Origin: Bog-473 sp036491435
Lineage (GTDB): Bacteria; Actinomycetota; Acidimicrobiia; Acidimicrobiales; RAAP-2
NCBI GenBank assembly: GCA_036491435.1
Contig: DASXBZ010000126.1
Coordinates: 1-22,944 of the forward strand
Direction of reading: 5' to 3'
Length of the DNA: 22,944 nucleotides
A program made the position numbers and the translations under genes. A model generated the notes under the pieces. That model was given only the letters and a program-made list of their open reading frames with translations. It was not told where the DNA came from and did not search any database. Shown one piece after another: positions 7,175 through 17,300 of the stretch; the first letter of the stretch is position 1; the number at the start of each line of letters is the position of its first letter.

Positions 7175-9010
7175 ATGACGTCCGGCGTGCAGGTGTACGA
7201 GACGGTGCGCGTCGAACAGGCGCCGGCGCGGCCTGCGCACAGGCGCCTCCCGTGGCAGCCACTCACTCTGGTGGGAGTCCTGTGCTTCACGGTGTCGGTG
7301 AACGCGTGGTGGATCGCCACCTACCGGAGCGGGCTGCCCTTCGACATCGACGAGGCCGGTTACCTGCAGCGGGCGATACGCGACGGCCAAGCGCTCCACG
7401 CCAACGGCCTCGGGGGTATTTGGACGGCGCTGCGCGTGCCCGACCCCCAAGCTCCCCTTCTTCCGATGACAGCGGGCGTGGTCCACTGGATCACCGGAGT
7501 GGGCCCCTACGGGTTGTTGAACGTGAACCAGTTCTTCTACGTGGTGGCCGTTGTCGCGACGTATTGGGCGGCGCGGTCGATCATGAACCGCAACTGGAGC
7601 CTGGTTGCGGCGGTCTTCGCTGCAACGGCTCCCGGTCTGGTCGAGGCCAGCCGGGGATTCAGCCTGGCCGTCAGCGCGACCGCTGCCCTCACGGCGGTGC
7701 TGGCTGTACAGGTGCGCACGGAACGTTTCACCTCGTTGTGGCTGTCCCTCTTGTGGGGTGGGCTCCTCGGACTGGCTGCGCTGTCGCGCACGATAGTCCT
7801 GGCCTTCTTGCCGGGACTCGTACTCGCCGCCGTCGTCACCCTCGCAGCGACCGGAGCGAGACGGCGGCAGATCCTTCATGCCGTCGCGGGTCTCGGGGCG
7901 GCTTTGTTGGTCGCCGCCGCGTGGTACACGGCCACGTGGCATCTCGTCCTCCGCTACCTCACGACCTACGGCTACGGGCCCGAGGCGAACAGGTACGGAG
8001 CGTCACGATCGGTGCTCTCGGTCGGCTGGTGGACGTACCGTCTCCACCAGGTCGTCGACACAGAACTCTTCGTGCCCATGACGATCGCCGTGTTGGCATG
8101 CGTCGCATGTGGTCTCGCCTCCTGGTGGGCGAACCGCGGTCGGCAACGAGGCGATGGCACGTGGGGACAACGCACGGTTCGCTTTTTCGGCCGGCCCGAG
8201 GCGATCGTCGTGATCTTCGTCGGATGGGGTTACCTGGTCCTCTCCACTACCGACAATTCGGGTTTTCTGTTCGAGCTTCCGTTCATTCCCGCCGTTCTCA
8301 TCCTGGCCGCCTGGGGGGCGAGCCGTTCGATGCGGCCGGTTCGGCCGTACCTCGCCGCCGTGTGCGTGCTGGCGGCTGCAATCTCCTTTGCCGGCATGAG
8401 CGACGCGCTGCCTGACGTCTCGTCGCAGGCTCAGTCCGTGTCGATCGGGTCGTTCTCAGCGACTGCGTTCGACGGACGCGGATCGTTCCTCGGTTACGCG
8501 TCGAGCAACGGCGCGGCCTGTCGCCCTCATATGCCGTGCGTCGGATCGGGCGTAACGCCCGGGGAGACGTCCTACTTGGCGAAATGGATTGCACCGAGCC
8601 AGCGCATGGCGACGGCGCTCCGGAACACGGCAGCGCAACATGGCTGCGACCCCGTGGTGTTCTTCGCCATCCAGGACCCGCTGTTCAACACGAACAGCGT
8701 GGATCTCGACTACCAACTCAGGTATCGCACAGGTCTCCCGACGGGGCTCCTCAAGCCTCGCTCCGAGGTGGAAGGGGAGGCCCCGTTGCGCCAACTCAAC
8801 GACCCGGATCTCGGCCAGCCCAATCTCGTCATTACGGGGAGGGCGGGGGAGGCCAGCGGAAACTTCTCACCCCATGTCGGTTACGGCGAAACGATCCAAG
8901 CCGTGCGGTCGGACGGCTTCGTCCCCTCGGCCGGCGTGCGGCTGCCCGACGGACGGGTCATGACGGTGTGGTGGAAGAACCGTGGACCGTGCGGGGCGGC
9001 TCGTCCCTAG
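7175..9010 (+). CDS. GT-C family membrane glycosyltransferase (ArnT/PMT-like)
   Basis: A 611-residue membrane protein with a basic N-terminal tail, a first helix at about 30-50 and about nine further hydrophobic segments up to residue 405, followed by a hydrophilic C-terminal domain of about 200 residues that probably faces outside. After helix 1 comes FDIDEAGYLQRAIRDG, with Asp59-Glu60. An acidic pair in the first loop is the catalytic and metal-binding mark of GT-C enzymes such as ArnT and protein mannosyltransferases, which take sugars from polyprenyl phosphate. Acceptor and sugar cannot be told from sequence. The start ATG has only a weak ribosome-binding site. It lies between the LLM gene and the NRPS operon, so its link to either is uncertain. 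Confidence 0.75.
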   Translation: MTSGVQVYETVRVEQAPARPAHRRLPWQPLTLVGVLCFTVSVNAWWIATYRSGLPFDIDEAGYLQRAIRDGQALHANGLGGIWTALRVPDPQAPLLPMTAGVVHWITGVGPYGLLNVNQFFYVVAVVATYWAARSIMNRNWSLVAAVFAATAPGLVEASRGFSLAVSATAALTAVLAVQVRTERFTSLWLSLLWGGLLGLAALSRTIVLAFLPGLVLAAVVTLAATGARRRQILHAVAGLGAALLVAAAWYTATWHLVLRYLTTYGYGPEANRYGASRSVLSVGWWTYRLHQVVDTELFVPMTIAVLACVACGLASWWANRGRQRGDGTWGQRTVRFFGRPEAIVVIFVGWGYLVLSTTDNSGFLFELPFIPAVLILAAWGASRSMRPVRPYLAAVCVLAAAISFAGMSDALPDVSSQAQSVSIGSFSATAFDGRGSFLGYASSNGAACRPHMPCVGSGVTPGETSYLAKWIAPSQRMATALRNTAAQHGCDPVVFFAIQDPLFNTNSVDLDYQLRYRTGLPTGLLKPRSEVEGEAPLRQLNDPDLGQPNLVITGRAGEASGNFSPHVGYGETIQAVRSDGFVPSAGVRLPDGRVMTVWWKNRGPCGAARP

Positions 9011-9068
9011 GCCCCTGCGGCGGGACGGATAGTCTGCGATGCAACTTTTGCGAGGGGCAGGCATTGGT

Positions 9069-9073
9069 GGAGG
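9069..9073 (+). promoter_or_regulatory. GGAGG ribosome-binding site ahead of a small ORF
   Basis: A perfect GGAGG lies eight bases before TTG at 9082, inside the 160-base gap between two glycosyltransferase genes. The downstream glycosyltransferase itself has only GGAAAG at 9156-9161. The site suggests that the short frame at 9082-9174 is translated. Confidence 0.45.
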
Positions 9074-9081
9074 TTTGGCGA

Positions 9082-9174
9082 TTGGCAATGCGTATCGAGG
9101 TTCTGGCGTTGCCGCCAGCCGATGAAGCGCACCCGGTCGTCCGGTCGCGAGAACCGGAAAGCCTTTGGGCATGA
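9082..9174 (+). CDS. Possible 30-residue leader ORF coupled to the GT4 gene
   Basis: A short frame starts at TTG 9082, or at ATG 9088 within it, and encodes about 30 residues beginning MAMRIEVLALPPADEAH. Its stop TGA (9172-9174) overlaps the ATG of the glycosyltransferase (9171) in an ATGA arrangement, the same coupling used between the following genes. GGAGG is eight bases before the TTG. I recognise no domain and see no run of one amino acid that would mark a classic attenuator. It could be a real small protein, a coupling leader or chance. Confidence 0.35.
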   Translation: MAMRIEVLALPPADEAHPVVRSREPESLWA

Positions 9175-11324
9175 CGCGTCGCCCGCTGGTTCGGGTACAG
9201 CACATCTGGATCCGTTTTTGGGCGCGGTATCGTCCCGCCAAGTCCGCCCGGCCTCCGGTGGTGTTGGCCCGAGGCTCGGTCCCCGAAGTCAGGGGCCATA
9301 TCGACGAGCCCGCCCCGGACGCTCAGGTCGACAAGCTCGGGTTCACGGTCCGCGGCTGGTGTGCGTGGGGAGACCGCCCGGCTCTTGCCGTCGCGGTCTG
9401 CTTGGACGGCGTCGTCGTCGGGCGCGCCGCCGTGGGCTCCGTCCTGCGGCGCGACGTTGCGAATGCCGCACGGAGCGAGAACCTGGCCGATACCGGGTGG
9501 CAGGTCTTCGTGGGTCTCGGCGGCCGGAAGAGGGGAGAGTCGGCGAACCTCTCCGTGCTCGTCTGGGGTGACGTCGACTCTCCACCGGTCGTGCTCGACG
9601 CGTTCTCTGTGGTCGTCGAGGAGATGCGTACGGACCCGGCGAGGGACGCCGACAGTTCACGGATGGAATATGTCGGCCACCTGCACCAGCCGCGCGCAGG
9701 CGACGCCGTCGGCGAGGTCTTCCCCGTCCGGGGGTGGGCGATGCGCGGCCATGATGCGGTGAGTCGTCTCGACGTTCTGGTGAACGGCGAGTGCGTCGGG
9801 CGTGCGCGCATGGGCCTTCCGAACCCGGGCCTCGAGGTCGAGCGGCCCGAGCCCGGCGGGATGATCAGTGGTTTCGAGTACTGGGTCGACCTGTCTTCCG
9901 TGTCGTCAGCCACGTCCACGGTGAAGCTGGAGCTGGTTGCCGGATCCTCGGACGGGCGACCGGTCCCCCTCTTCGAACGTGCCCTGCGGGTGCGACGGGC
10001 CACGCCGCCGACCGACAGATCCGACCGGTCCGCAGTGCATGTCCGCCGCCGTCAGCAGCTCCTCTCGACCATTGACGCACCACGATCGCTCGACCTCAAC
10101 CTCGTGGTCTTCACGCACCAGCTGGATTTCGGGGGAGGGCAGCTCTGGCTCGACGAGTTCCTGAAGAAGGCCGGGGCCGGCACACGGTTCGCTTGCACCG
10201 TTGTCTCCTTCAAGGACGGACCGTTGCGGGAAGCGGCCGAGCGGCGGGGGATCGCGGTGCACGTGACCGACGAGCCCCCGGTCGATGACCCGGAACGCTA
10301 CGAAGGCCGGATCACAGAGCTTGCAGCGCTCGTGGCGAGTGGCGGGCACAACGTTGCCTTGGTCAACACCGCCCACGTCTTCAGCGGTGCGGACGTCGCT
10401 GCCCGCCTCTCGCTTCCGACCGTGTGGGCGGTCCACGAGAGCTTCACGCCCCTGGTCCTCATGACGGTTGCCTTCGGCTCACCGATGGACCCGGCCGTGC
10501 TGGACGCCGCCAAGAGTGCCATGGAAGCGGCGGACGCCCTGGTGTTCGAGGCGTCCGCCACGCGAGACCTCTACGCCGATTGGAGCAGACCCGGTCATTC
10601 GGTCGTCGTCCCTTACGGCGTGGATACAGAGGAAATCGAGAATTACGCCCGGCTGGTTTCTCGGCACACCGCAAGGACCGAAGTGGATGTCAGGCCCGAC
10701 TCTCAGATGATCCTGGTGATGGGCACGATCGAACAACGCAAAGCACAGACGCGGATTGCGCAAGCGTTTTCCAGGATCGCAGACGACCACCCCGAATGGG
10801 ATCTCGTCTTCGTCGGCGACACGAACTCGGAGTACTCAAAGACGCTCCGGAGGTATATCCGGACCGTGGGACTGACCGACCGATGCAGGATCATTCCGAT
10901 CGACAGCGACACGTATCGGTGGTATCGCGCCGCCGACGTTCTGTTGTCGGCATCGGATGTGGAGTCGCTCCCGCGTTCGATGCTCGAGGCGATGTGTTTC
11001 GGCGTGACCGTGGTGTCGGCTTCGGTGTTCGGCGTCCCCGAGCTGGTAACCGACGGAGACACCGGGTTCCTCTTCGAACCCAACGATCTTGATGCCCTCG
11101 CATCCACCCTGCATCGAGTCCTCGGACTCGACAAGGACGAGCTGGAGCGGGTGGGTGCGGCGGGCCGACAATACGTGCTCGAGCACCATGACTCCTCGGG
11201 GTATGCGGGTGAACTCATCCGGCTCTGTCACGGCCTCTTGGAGGGCAACGGTGTGAAACCGCGTGACGTCCTCTCGAAAGAGGGTCGGCAACTCGACACT
11301 GTGGGCCTCGAAACAGCGCGATGA
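9171..11324 (+). CDS. GT4-type glycosyltransferase with duplicated N-terminal beta domain
   Basis: A 717-residue protein. The ATG at 9171 is preferred over a TTG two codons upstream. Residues about 40-150 and 165-275 look like two copies of one beta-rich domain: each has a (T/P)VRGW strand followed by V.V...G..VGRA. From about 307 on it is a GT-B, GT4-type glycosyltransferase: FTHQLDFGGGQLWLDEF is the glycine-rich N-lobe start, VVPYGVD closes the first lobe, ILVMGTIEQRKAQ opens the second, and Glu598-x7-Glu606 (ESLPRSMLE) is the nucleotide-sugar binding EX7E motif. It should be a cytoplasmic retaining enzyme. The stop overlaps the NRPS start by ATGA, which suggests it decorates the NRPS product or a shared structure. 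Confidence 0.82.
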   Translation: MTRRPLVRVQHIWIRFWARYRPAKSARPPVVLARGSVPEVRGHIDEPAPDAQVDKLGFTVRGWCAWGDRPALAVAVCLDGVVVGRAAVGSVLRRDVANAARSENLADTGWQVFVGLGGRKRGESANLSVLVWGDVDSPPVVLDAFSVVVEEMRTDPARDADSSRMEYVGHLHQPRAGDAVGEVFPVRGWAMRGHDAVSRLDVLVNGECVGRARMGLPNPGLEVERPEPGGMISGFEYWVDLSSVSSATSTVKLELVAGSSDGRPVPLFERALRVRRATPPTDRSDRSAVHVRRRQQLLSTIDAPRSLDLNLVVFTHQLDFGGGQLWLDEFLKKAGAGTRFACTVVSFKDGPLREAAERRGIAVHVTDEPPVDDPERYEGRITELAALVASGGHNVALVNTAHVFSGADVAARLSLPTVWAVHESFTPLVLMTVAFGSPMDPAVLDAAKSAMEAADALVFEASATRDLYADWSRPGHSVVVPYGVDTEEIENYARLVSRHTARTEVDVRPDSQMILVMGTIEQRKAQTRIAQAFSRIADDHPEWDLVFVGDTNSEYSKTLRRYIRTVGLTDRCRIIPIDSDTYRWYRAADVLLSASDVESLPRSMLEAMCFGVTVVSASVFGVPELVTDGDTGFLFEPNDLDALASTLHRVLGLDKDELERVGAAGRQYVLEHHDSSGYAGELIRLCHGLLEGNGVKPRDVLSKEGRQLDTVGLETAR

Positions 11325-14300
11325 CGGCCGGGTCCACCCGCGCGGACAATTTGGTCTCGGTCTTCGAGCGATGGGTGGAGCTGACTCCTGATCAGCTCGC
11401 GGTCGAATCGGAGACGGAGGCCCTGACCTATCGCCAACTGGACGAGGCGGCGAACGGACTCGCAAATCGTCTCGCCGGCGCGGGGGTGGTTCCGGGGGAC
11501 CGCGTGGTTGTCGGCATCCAGCGCTCCGTCGAAGGAGTGGTAGGGCTCCTTGCGGCGCTCAAGGTTGGGGCGGCGTACGTGATGGTCGATCCGACCGATC
11601 CTCCCGCACACGTCGAATTCATTCTTTCCGACACCGGGGCCCGGATCGTGGTCGCACGGGCGGATTCCGCCGATGCACTCGAGCTCCACGGCGTTCCCGT
11701 CTTGCCCTTCGAGCTCGATGCCCGAAGCGGTGGACACGGCACGGCGTCGGCCGACGCACTGGCCGGGCGCGCGCTGCCACCGGACGCGCTCGCCTACGTC
11801 ATGTACACGTCGGGATCGACGGGACGCCCGAAGGGCGTGATGATCGAGCACCGGCACGTCCTGCGCCGGGTCGAGGGGGCTGCCCACCTGATGCCGAGCC
11901 GCGGTGAGGCGATGTTGCAGGTCAGCCGGCTGGACTTCGATGCCCAGACCTGGGAGATCTGGGGCGCGCTGACGGCCGGCGCGCGCCTGGTGGTCGCGCC
12001 GGCCTATCCGGATCCCGAGAAGATCGCTCGGCTCATCGACGAAAAGTCGGTCGACGTCGCGCTGCTGTCACCCGGGCTGTTCCGGCAGCTCGTCGAGACC
12101 CATATCAAGGAGCTCGGGCTCCCGCGGCTGCTCTTGGTGGGTGGCGACGTCATGTCGCCCGTGCATGCCCAGCGGTTCATCGAGACGCATCCGCGGACGC
12201 CTCTCGTGAACCTCTACGGGCCGACCGAGGTGACGGTGTGCGGGTCGTTCCATCACGTGCAGCGCCAGCAGGTTGACGCGCCAGTGCCCATCGGTCGCGC
12301 CCTCGGCCACACGTTGCTGTACCTCTTGGACGACACCGGGACGCCGGTGGCCGACGGGGAGGTGGGTGAGCTCTTTATCGGAGGTCTGTGCGTCGGACGC
12401 GGGTACCTGAACAGACAGGACGACACGGCGCAGAGGTTCCTGCCCGATCCGTTCGCTGACGAAGCCGGCTCCCGGATGTACCGGACCGGGGACCGGGCCC
12501 GCCTCCGGCCGGACGGTGCGCTCGAGTTCCTGGGACGAAGCGACGACCAGGTCAAGATCAGGGGGTTCCGGATCGAGCCTGCCGAGATCGAGGCTTGCGT
12601 GCTCGCGGCGCCGGGGGTCGCCGAGGTGGTCGTGGTGCCGCGCGAGGACCTTCCCGGTCACCGCAGGCTGGTCGCCTACGTCGTGTTCGAAGCCGGGCAG
12701 GCGGGAGATCTCCTCGAGCTGCAAGAGCACGTGGCGAGTCGGCTGCCGGCGCACATGGTCCCGTCGGCCTTCGTCGCGCTGGGCGAATTGCCCCGGACGC
12801 CACGCGGCAAGGTCGACCGGACCGCGCTGCCCCGGCCTTCGGACGTCGGCGCGGGCCGCGAGCGGCGCCCTCCCCAGACGAAGACGGAAGCCGTCGTCGC
12901 GGAGATTTGGAAGCGGGTACTCCAGCTCGACGAACTGGGAATCGACGAACAATTCCTCGAACTTGGTGGCGACTCGCTCCTCGCCGTCCGCGTGGTGGTG
13001 GCCGTGCGTGAAGGGCTCGGTGTCGAACTGGCGCTGCGGGACGTGTTCGACGACGGAACCGTCGAGAGCCTTTCGGGCCGCATCGATCGGGACGGAGGGA
13101 CCGCGCCGCTCGGGGCGCTTCCCGTCCTGGCGCGGGCCCAGCGGCACCGCGGCAGCGTTCCGGTCACCAAGACGCAGGCACAGACCTGCCTTATCTCGGA
13201 GATGGCAGAGGAGGCGCTGCCCTACCAATTCCAGGCCTGCATCGCGTTCCACGGCCGTCTGGATGTCGAGGCGCTGGTCGAAGCGCTGAACGGCGTTGTC
13301 GCACGACACGAGCTGCTCCGCACGCGCTTCGTGCGACGCAAGGGCGGGTGGCGTCAGATGGTCGTCCCCGAGTTGAGGGTCCCCGTGCAGGTGGTCGACG
13401 TGAGTACCGCGGATCGTCCCTCGGTGGAACTCCAGAGGATCGTCGACGAACTCGTGAGCGAACGTGTCGCGATCGGGACACTGCCTCTCGTCAGATGGAG
13501 GATCGTGCGCCTAGCCGACGATCACCACGTCTTGGTGCACGTCGAGCACCATTTGGTTCACGACGGATGGTCGTGGAGCATCTTCCTGCGCGACCTGGCG
13601 GCCGACTATTCCGCCCGCGTCGACACCTCGATGCGCCCACCCGCTCCTCTGAAGTGTCAGTTCCGTGACTTCTCGAAATGGCAAGCGGGAATAGGAGCCA
13701 GTGAGGCCGGCAAGGCCCAGCTTGCCTATTGGAAGGAGCGGCTGAAGGACTTGGGGCCGGCGCTGCTCCTGCCCTCGGACCATCCGCGCCCGAGACGCAT
13801 CAGCTATCGCGGCTCACGGATCCTCCTCACGGTGCCGGACGACTTGGCGGATCGCCTGCGTGCACGGAGCAGGGATCTCGGGGCGACGTTGTTCATGTCC
13901 ATGCTCACGACGTTCTATGTGCTGCTGCACCGGTACTCGGAAGAAGACGACATCGTGGTGGGGAGCGGCGTGGCCAACCGAAGGCTCCCGCCGTTCGAAG
14001 ATCTCATTGGGATGCTGCTGAACACCGTGGCCCTGCGGGCTGACCTGAGCGGCGACCCCACCGTGGACGAGCTCCTCCTCCAGGTGCGGCAGTCGACCTT
14101 GGACGCGTTCGCCCATCAGGACCTGCCGTTCGACGATGTGCTGGAGGCGGTGCGGCCCGCCCGTCAAGCCGGCACGGCGCCGTTGTACCAGGTTCTGTTC
14201 TCGTTCCAGGATCCGCCCGTCGTCGACCTGGACCTGCCCGGGGTCACCGTCGTGGCCGATGACACCGTGGGCAACGGCTCGGCGAAGGCGGATCTGAACG

Positions 14301-17300
14301 TCGTCGTCGTGAACCGCCGTGCGGACTCCGGGTCGCTGAGCATCGTCTGGGAGTACAGCACCGACCTGTTCGACGAGACCACCGCACAAGCGATGCTCGA
14401 CAGCTACCTCGAGTTGCTCGAGGTCCTGTTCAGCGACCCCTCGGCCCGACTGTCGCAGGTTCCGATGCTGTCCAGGGAACAAGGCGACGTGGTCATGGCG
14501 CTTGCGGGTTCCAGCTCGACCTACGAACGAGAGTCGACGATCGCAGAGGTCTTCGAGGCACGCGTCGCAGAAGATCCGCAGGCTCCGGCGCTGACGTGGG
14601 ATGGGGGCTCGTCGACCTATGACCAGCTCAATCGAGGAGCCAATCGTGTGGCGCACCGATTGGCCGACCTCGGCGTCGGGCCCGGGACGTGCGTGGCCGT
14701 GGCGATGGAGCGTTCCGCCTCGATGGTCGAGGTCCTCCTCGGCATCCTCAAGGCGGGCGCGGCCTACGTCGTCCTCGATACGGCGCAACCGGTGTCGCGG
14801 CTGCGGGCCTTGATCGACGATGCCCGGCCTGCCGTGATCTGCACCACCTCCGCGGTCCAGCCCGAGCTCCCCACGTCCGACACCCCTGTCTTCCTGATGG
14901 ACACGGAGGTTCTCGACGCTCAACCCGAGACGAACCCGCGCTGCCGCGTCGTCGCCCGCGATCCGGCCTACGTCGCCTTCACCTCGGGCTCCAGCGGGGC
15001 GCCGAAGGGGGTGGTCGTGCCGCAGCGTGCCGTGGTCCGGCTCGTGCGCGGCGCCGACTACGCGAACTTCGACCGGTCGGAGACGTTTCTCATGTTGGCT
15101 CCGGTCGCCTTCGACGCGTCGACGTTCGAGATCTGGGGGCCGTTGTTGAACGGCGCACGCCTGGCCATCGCCCCGAGTGGGCCGGTCGGCCCCGACGAGC
15201 TCGCCCGAATGGTGGATCGATTGGGCGTGACCACCCTCTGGCTGACCGCAGGTCTGTTCCACCAGGTCGTGGAGCACGCTCCGGCCACCTTCGGCCGGCT
15301 GCGCCAGCTGTTGGCGGGCGGAGACGTGCTGGCGCCCGAGGCCGTCGCGCGCACTCTGCAACTGCTTCCGGCAGGCGCAGTTCTGGTGAACGGCTACGGG
15401 CCCACGGAAGGCACCACGTTCACCTGTTGTCATCGCATGGAGGCAGGGTCCTCGGTCGAGGGCACGGTACCGATCGGCAAACCCATTGCGAACACGCGTG
15501 CGTACATCACCGATCAGGGCGGCGCACTGGTGCCGCGGGGTGTTCCAGGGGAGCTGGTGATCGGCGGTGATGGACTTGCGCTCGGCTATCTGGGCGATCC
15601 CGCGCTGACGGCGACCCGTTTCGTCCCCGATCGGTTCGGACCGGATCCCGAAGGCCGTCTGTACCGGACGGGCGACCGGGCGCGGTGGCGGCCGGACGGG
15701 TCGATCGAGTTCTTGGGAAGAATCGACCGCCAGGTCAAGGTAAGGGGTTTCCGCATCGAACCCGAGGCGGTCGAGCGCGCCTTTTTAGAGCATCCGGCCG
15801 TCCGGGAGGCGTTCGTGGTGCCGCAGGACGTCCCCGAGGGCCGGAGGTTGCTCGCCTACGTGACACCGTCGCTCGACGAAAACACCACGGCGCACGTCCG
15901 CGACGACCTTCGACAACGGCTCGCGCCGTACGAGCTTCCGTCGGTCATCATCTCTCTCGACACCATTCCGTTGAACGCGAACGGAAAGCTGGAGAAGAGC
16001 GCGCTCCCACCGCCGACTTCGGAACTGTCATCGACACGAGGCGATGTGCCCACAACCGTGGACGCGCTGGAGCAGCAATTGCTCGAGACCTGGCGAGAGG
16101 TCCTCGGGGTGCCGGCGCTCGGTCCGGAGGACGATTTCTTCGATTCCGGCGGGCACTCCCTTCTGGCCGTCAGTCTCTTTGCCCGGATCGAGCAAGACAC
16201 CGGGGTGCGACTCCCGCTCTCCACGATCTTCGAGGCGCCCACGGTGGGCGAGCTCGAGAAGGTTCTCCGGTCCAATGGCTGGGATGTTCCTGGGCAGCCT
16301 CTCGCCTCCCTCACCGTCACGGGATCGAAAGTCCCGCTGTTCTTCGTGACCGCGGGAGACGGCAACAGCGTCGGCTTCGGCACCTTGGCCAGGCGACTCG
16401 GACCGGACCAGCCGTTCTACGCCCTCCAGCCGCGAGGGATGGACGGCCGGCGTGTCATCGACGTCGGTGTCACGACGCTGGCTCGGCGCTACGTGAGAGA
16501 CATCCGAAGCATCCAAGCCCATGGGCCGTACATCCTGGGGGGCCGATGTTTCGGGACGCTCGTGGCGTTCGAGATGACCCGCATCATCGAAGCGGCGGGC
16601 GAGCAGGTGTCGCTGCTCATCGCCCTCGATTCGGTCGGGCCGCTGTGGCGGCCACGCGAGCTGGCCAACGGGATGGTCTTCGACGAGGTCATGAACCTGG
16701 CGTGCTATCTGCATGCCGATGCGCCCTCGCGGGCCGACATCTTCTCCGACCCGGACGCGTCCGACGCCTTCATCGCGTGGCTTCGCGAGCCCGCCGAGGT
16801 GCGCGGCCCATTCGCGGTGAACCGCTACGTGTACACCGCCTACCTGGCTCGTCCGGACCTCCAAGCCGCCTATCCGCTGGGAGGCGGTCAGCACGCCGGG
16901 CTGCTCTACTGGGCCTGGGTGGGCGGCCGGTCGGAGATGGGGCTGAATCCGGCCCTACTGCCCGACCCGAGCCCCGAAGCGCGGCGGGCGAGACAGAGCG
17001 TGGACCCGCGGTATCGATCCCCGGCACAGCGGCTGCGGGCCCGTTGCGTGGATTGGCTCGATGTCGCCACCAGGGGCCGTGTGCCGGCGCTGGCCACCCG
17101 CCGCCAGGATCGACTTCTCGAGCTTGCTGCCCGCATGGTCCTGGAATACAGGGCCGGGCCGTGCAACGCGCCGGTCGCCTTGATCCGTTCGGAGGAGTAT
17201 CGCCACGACGCGCAGCTGGCCCGATGGTACGGGCTCGAGACCGGGGGCATCGAGGAGCACTACGTCTTGGGCTCCCATCAGTCGATGATGCGCGAGCCTG

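Noticed and set aside
9011..9170. MbtH-like small protein gene near the NRPS
   Set aside because: The short frame here lacks the conserved Trp and Pro pattern of MbtH, and no other small frame in the operon fits.
13814..15433. Long minus-strand open frame of 539 codons inside the NRPS gene
   Set aside because: It lies fully antisense to well-defined C and A2 domains, is Arg/His/Gly-rich and resembles no protein; it is a by-product of high GC. The same holds for antisense frames at 2209-3813, 4412-5656, 5870-7057 and 19542-20903.
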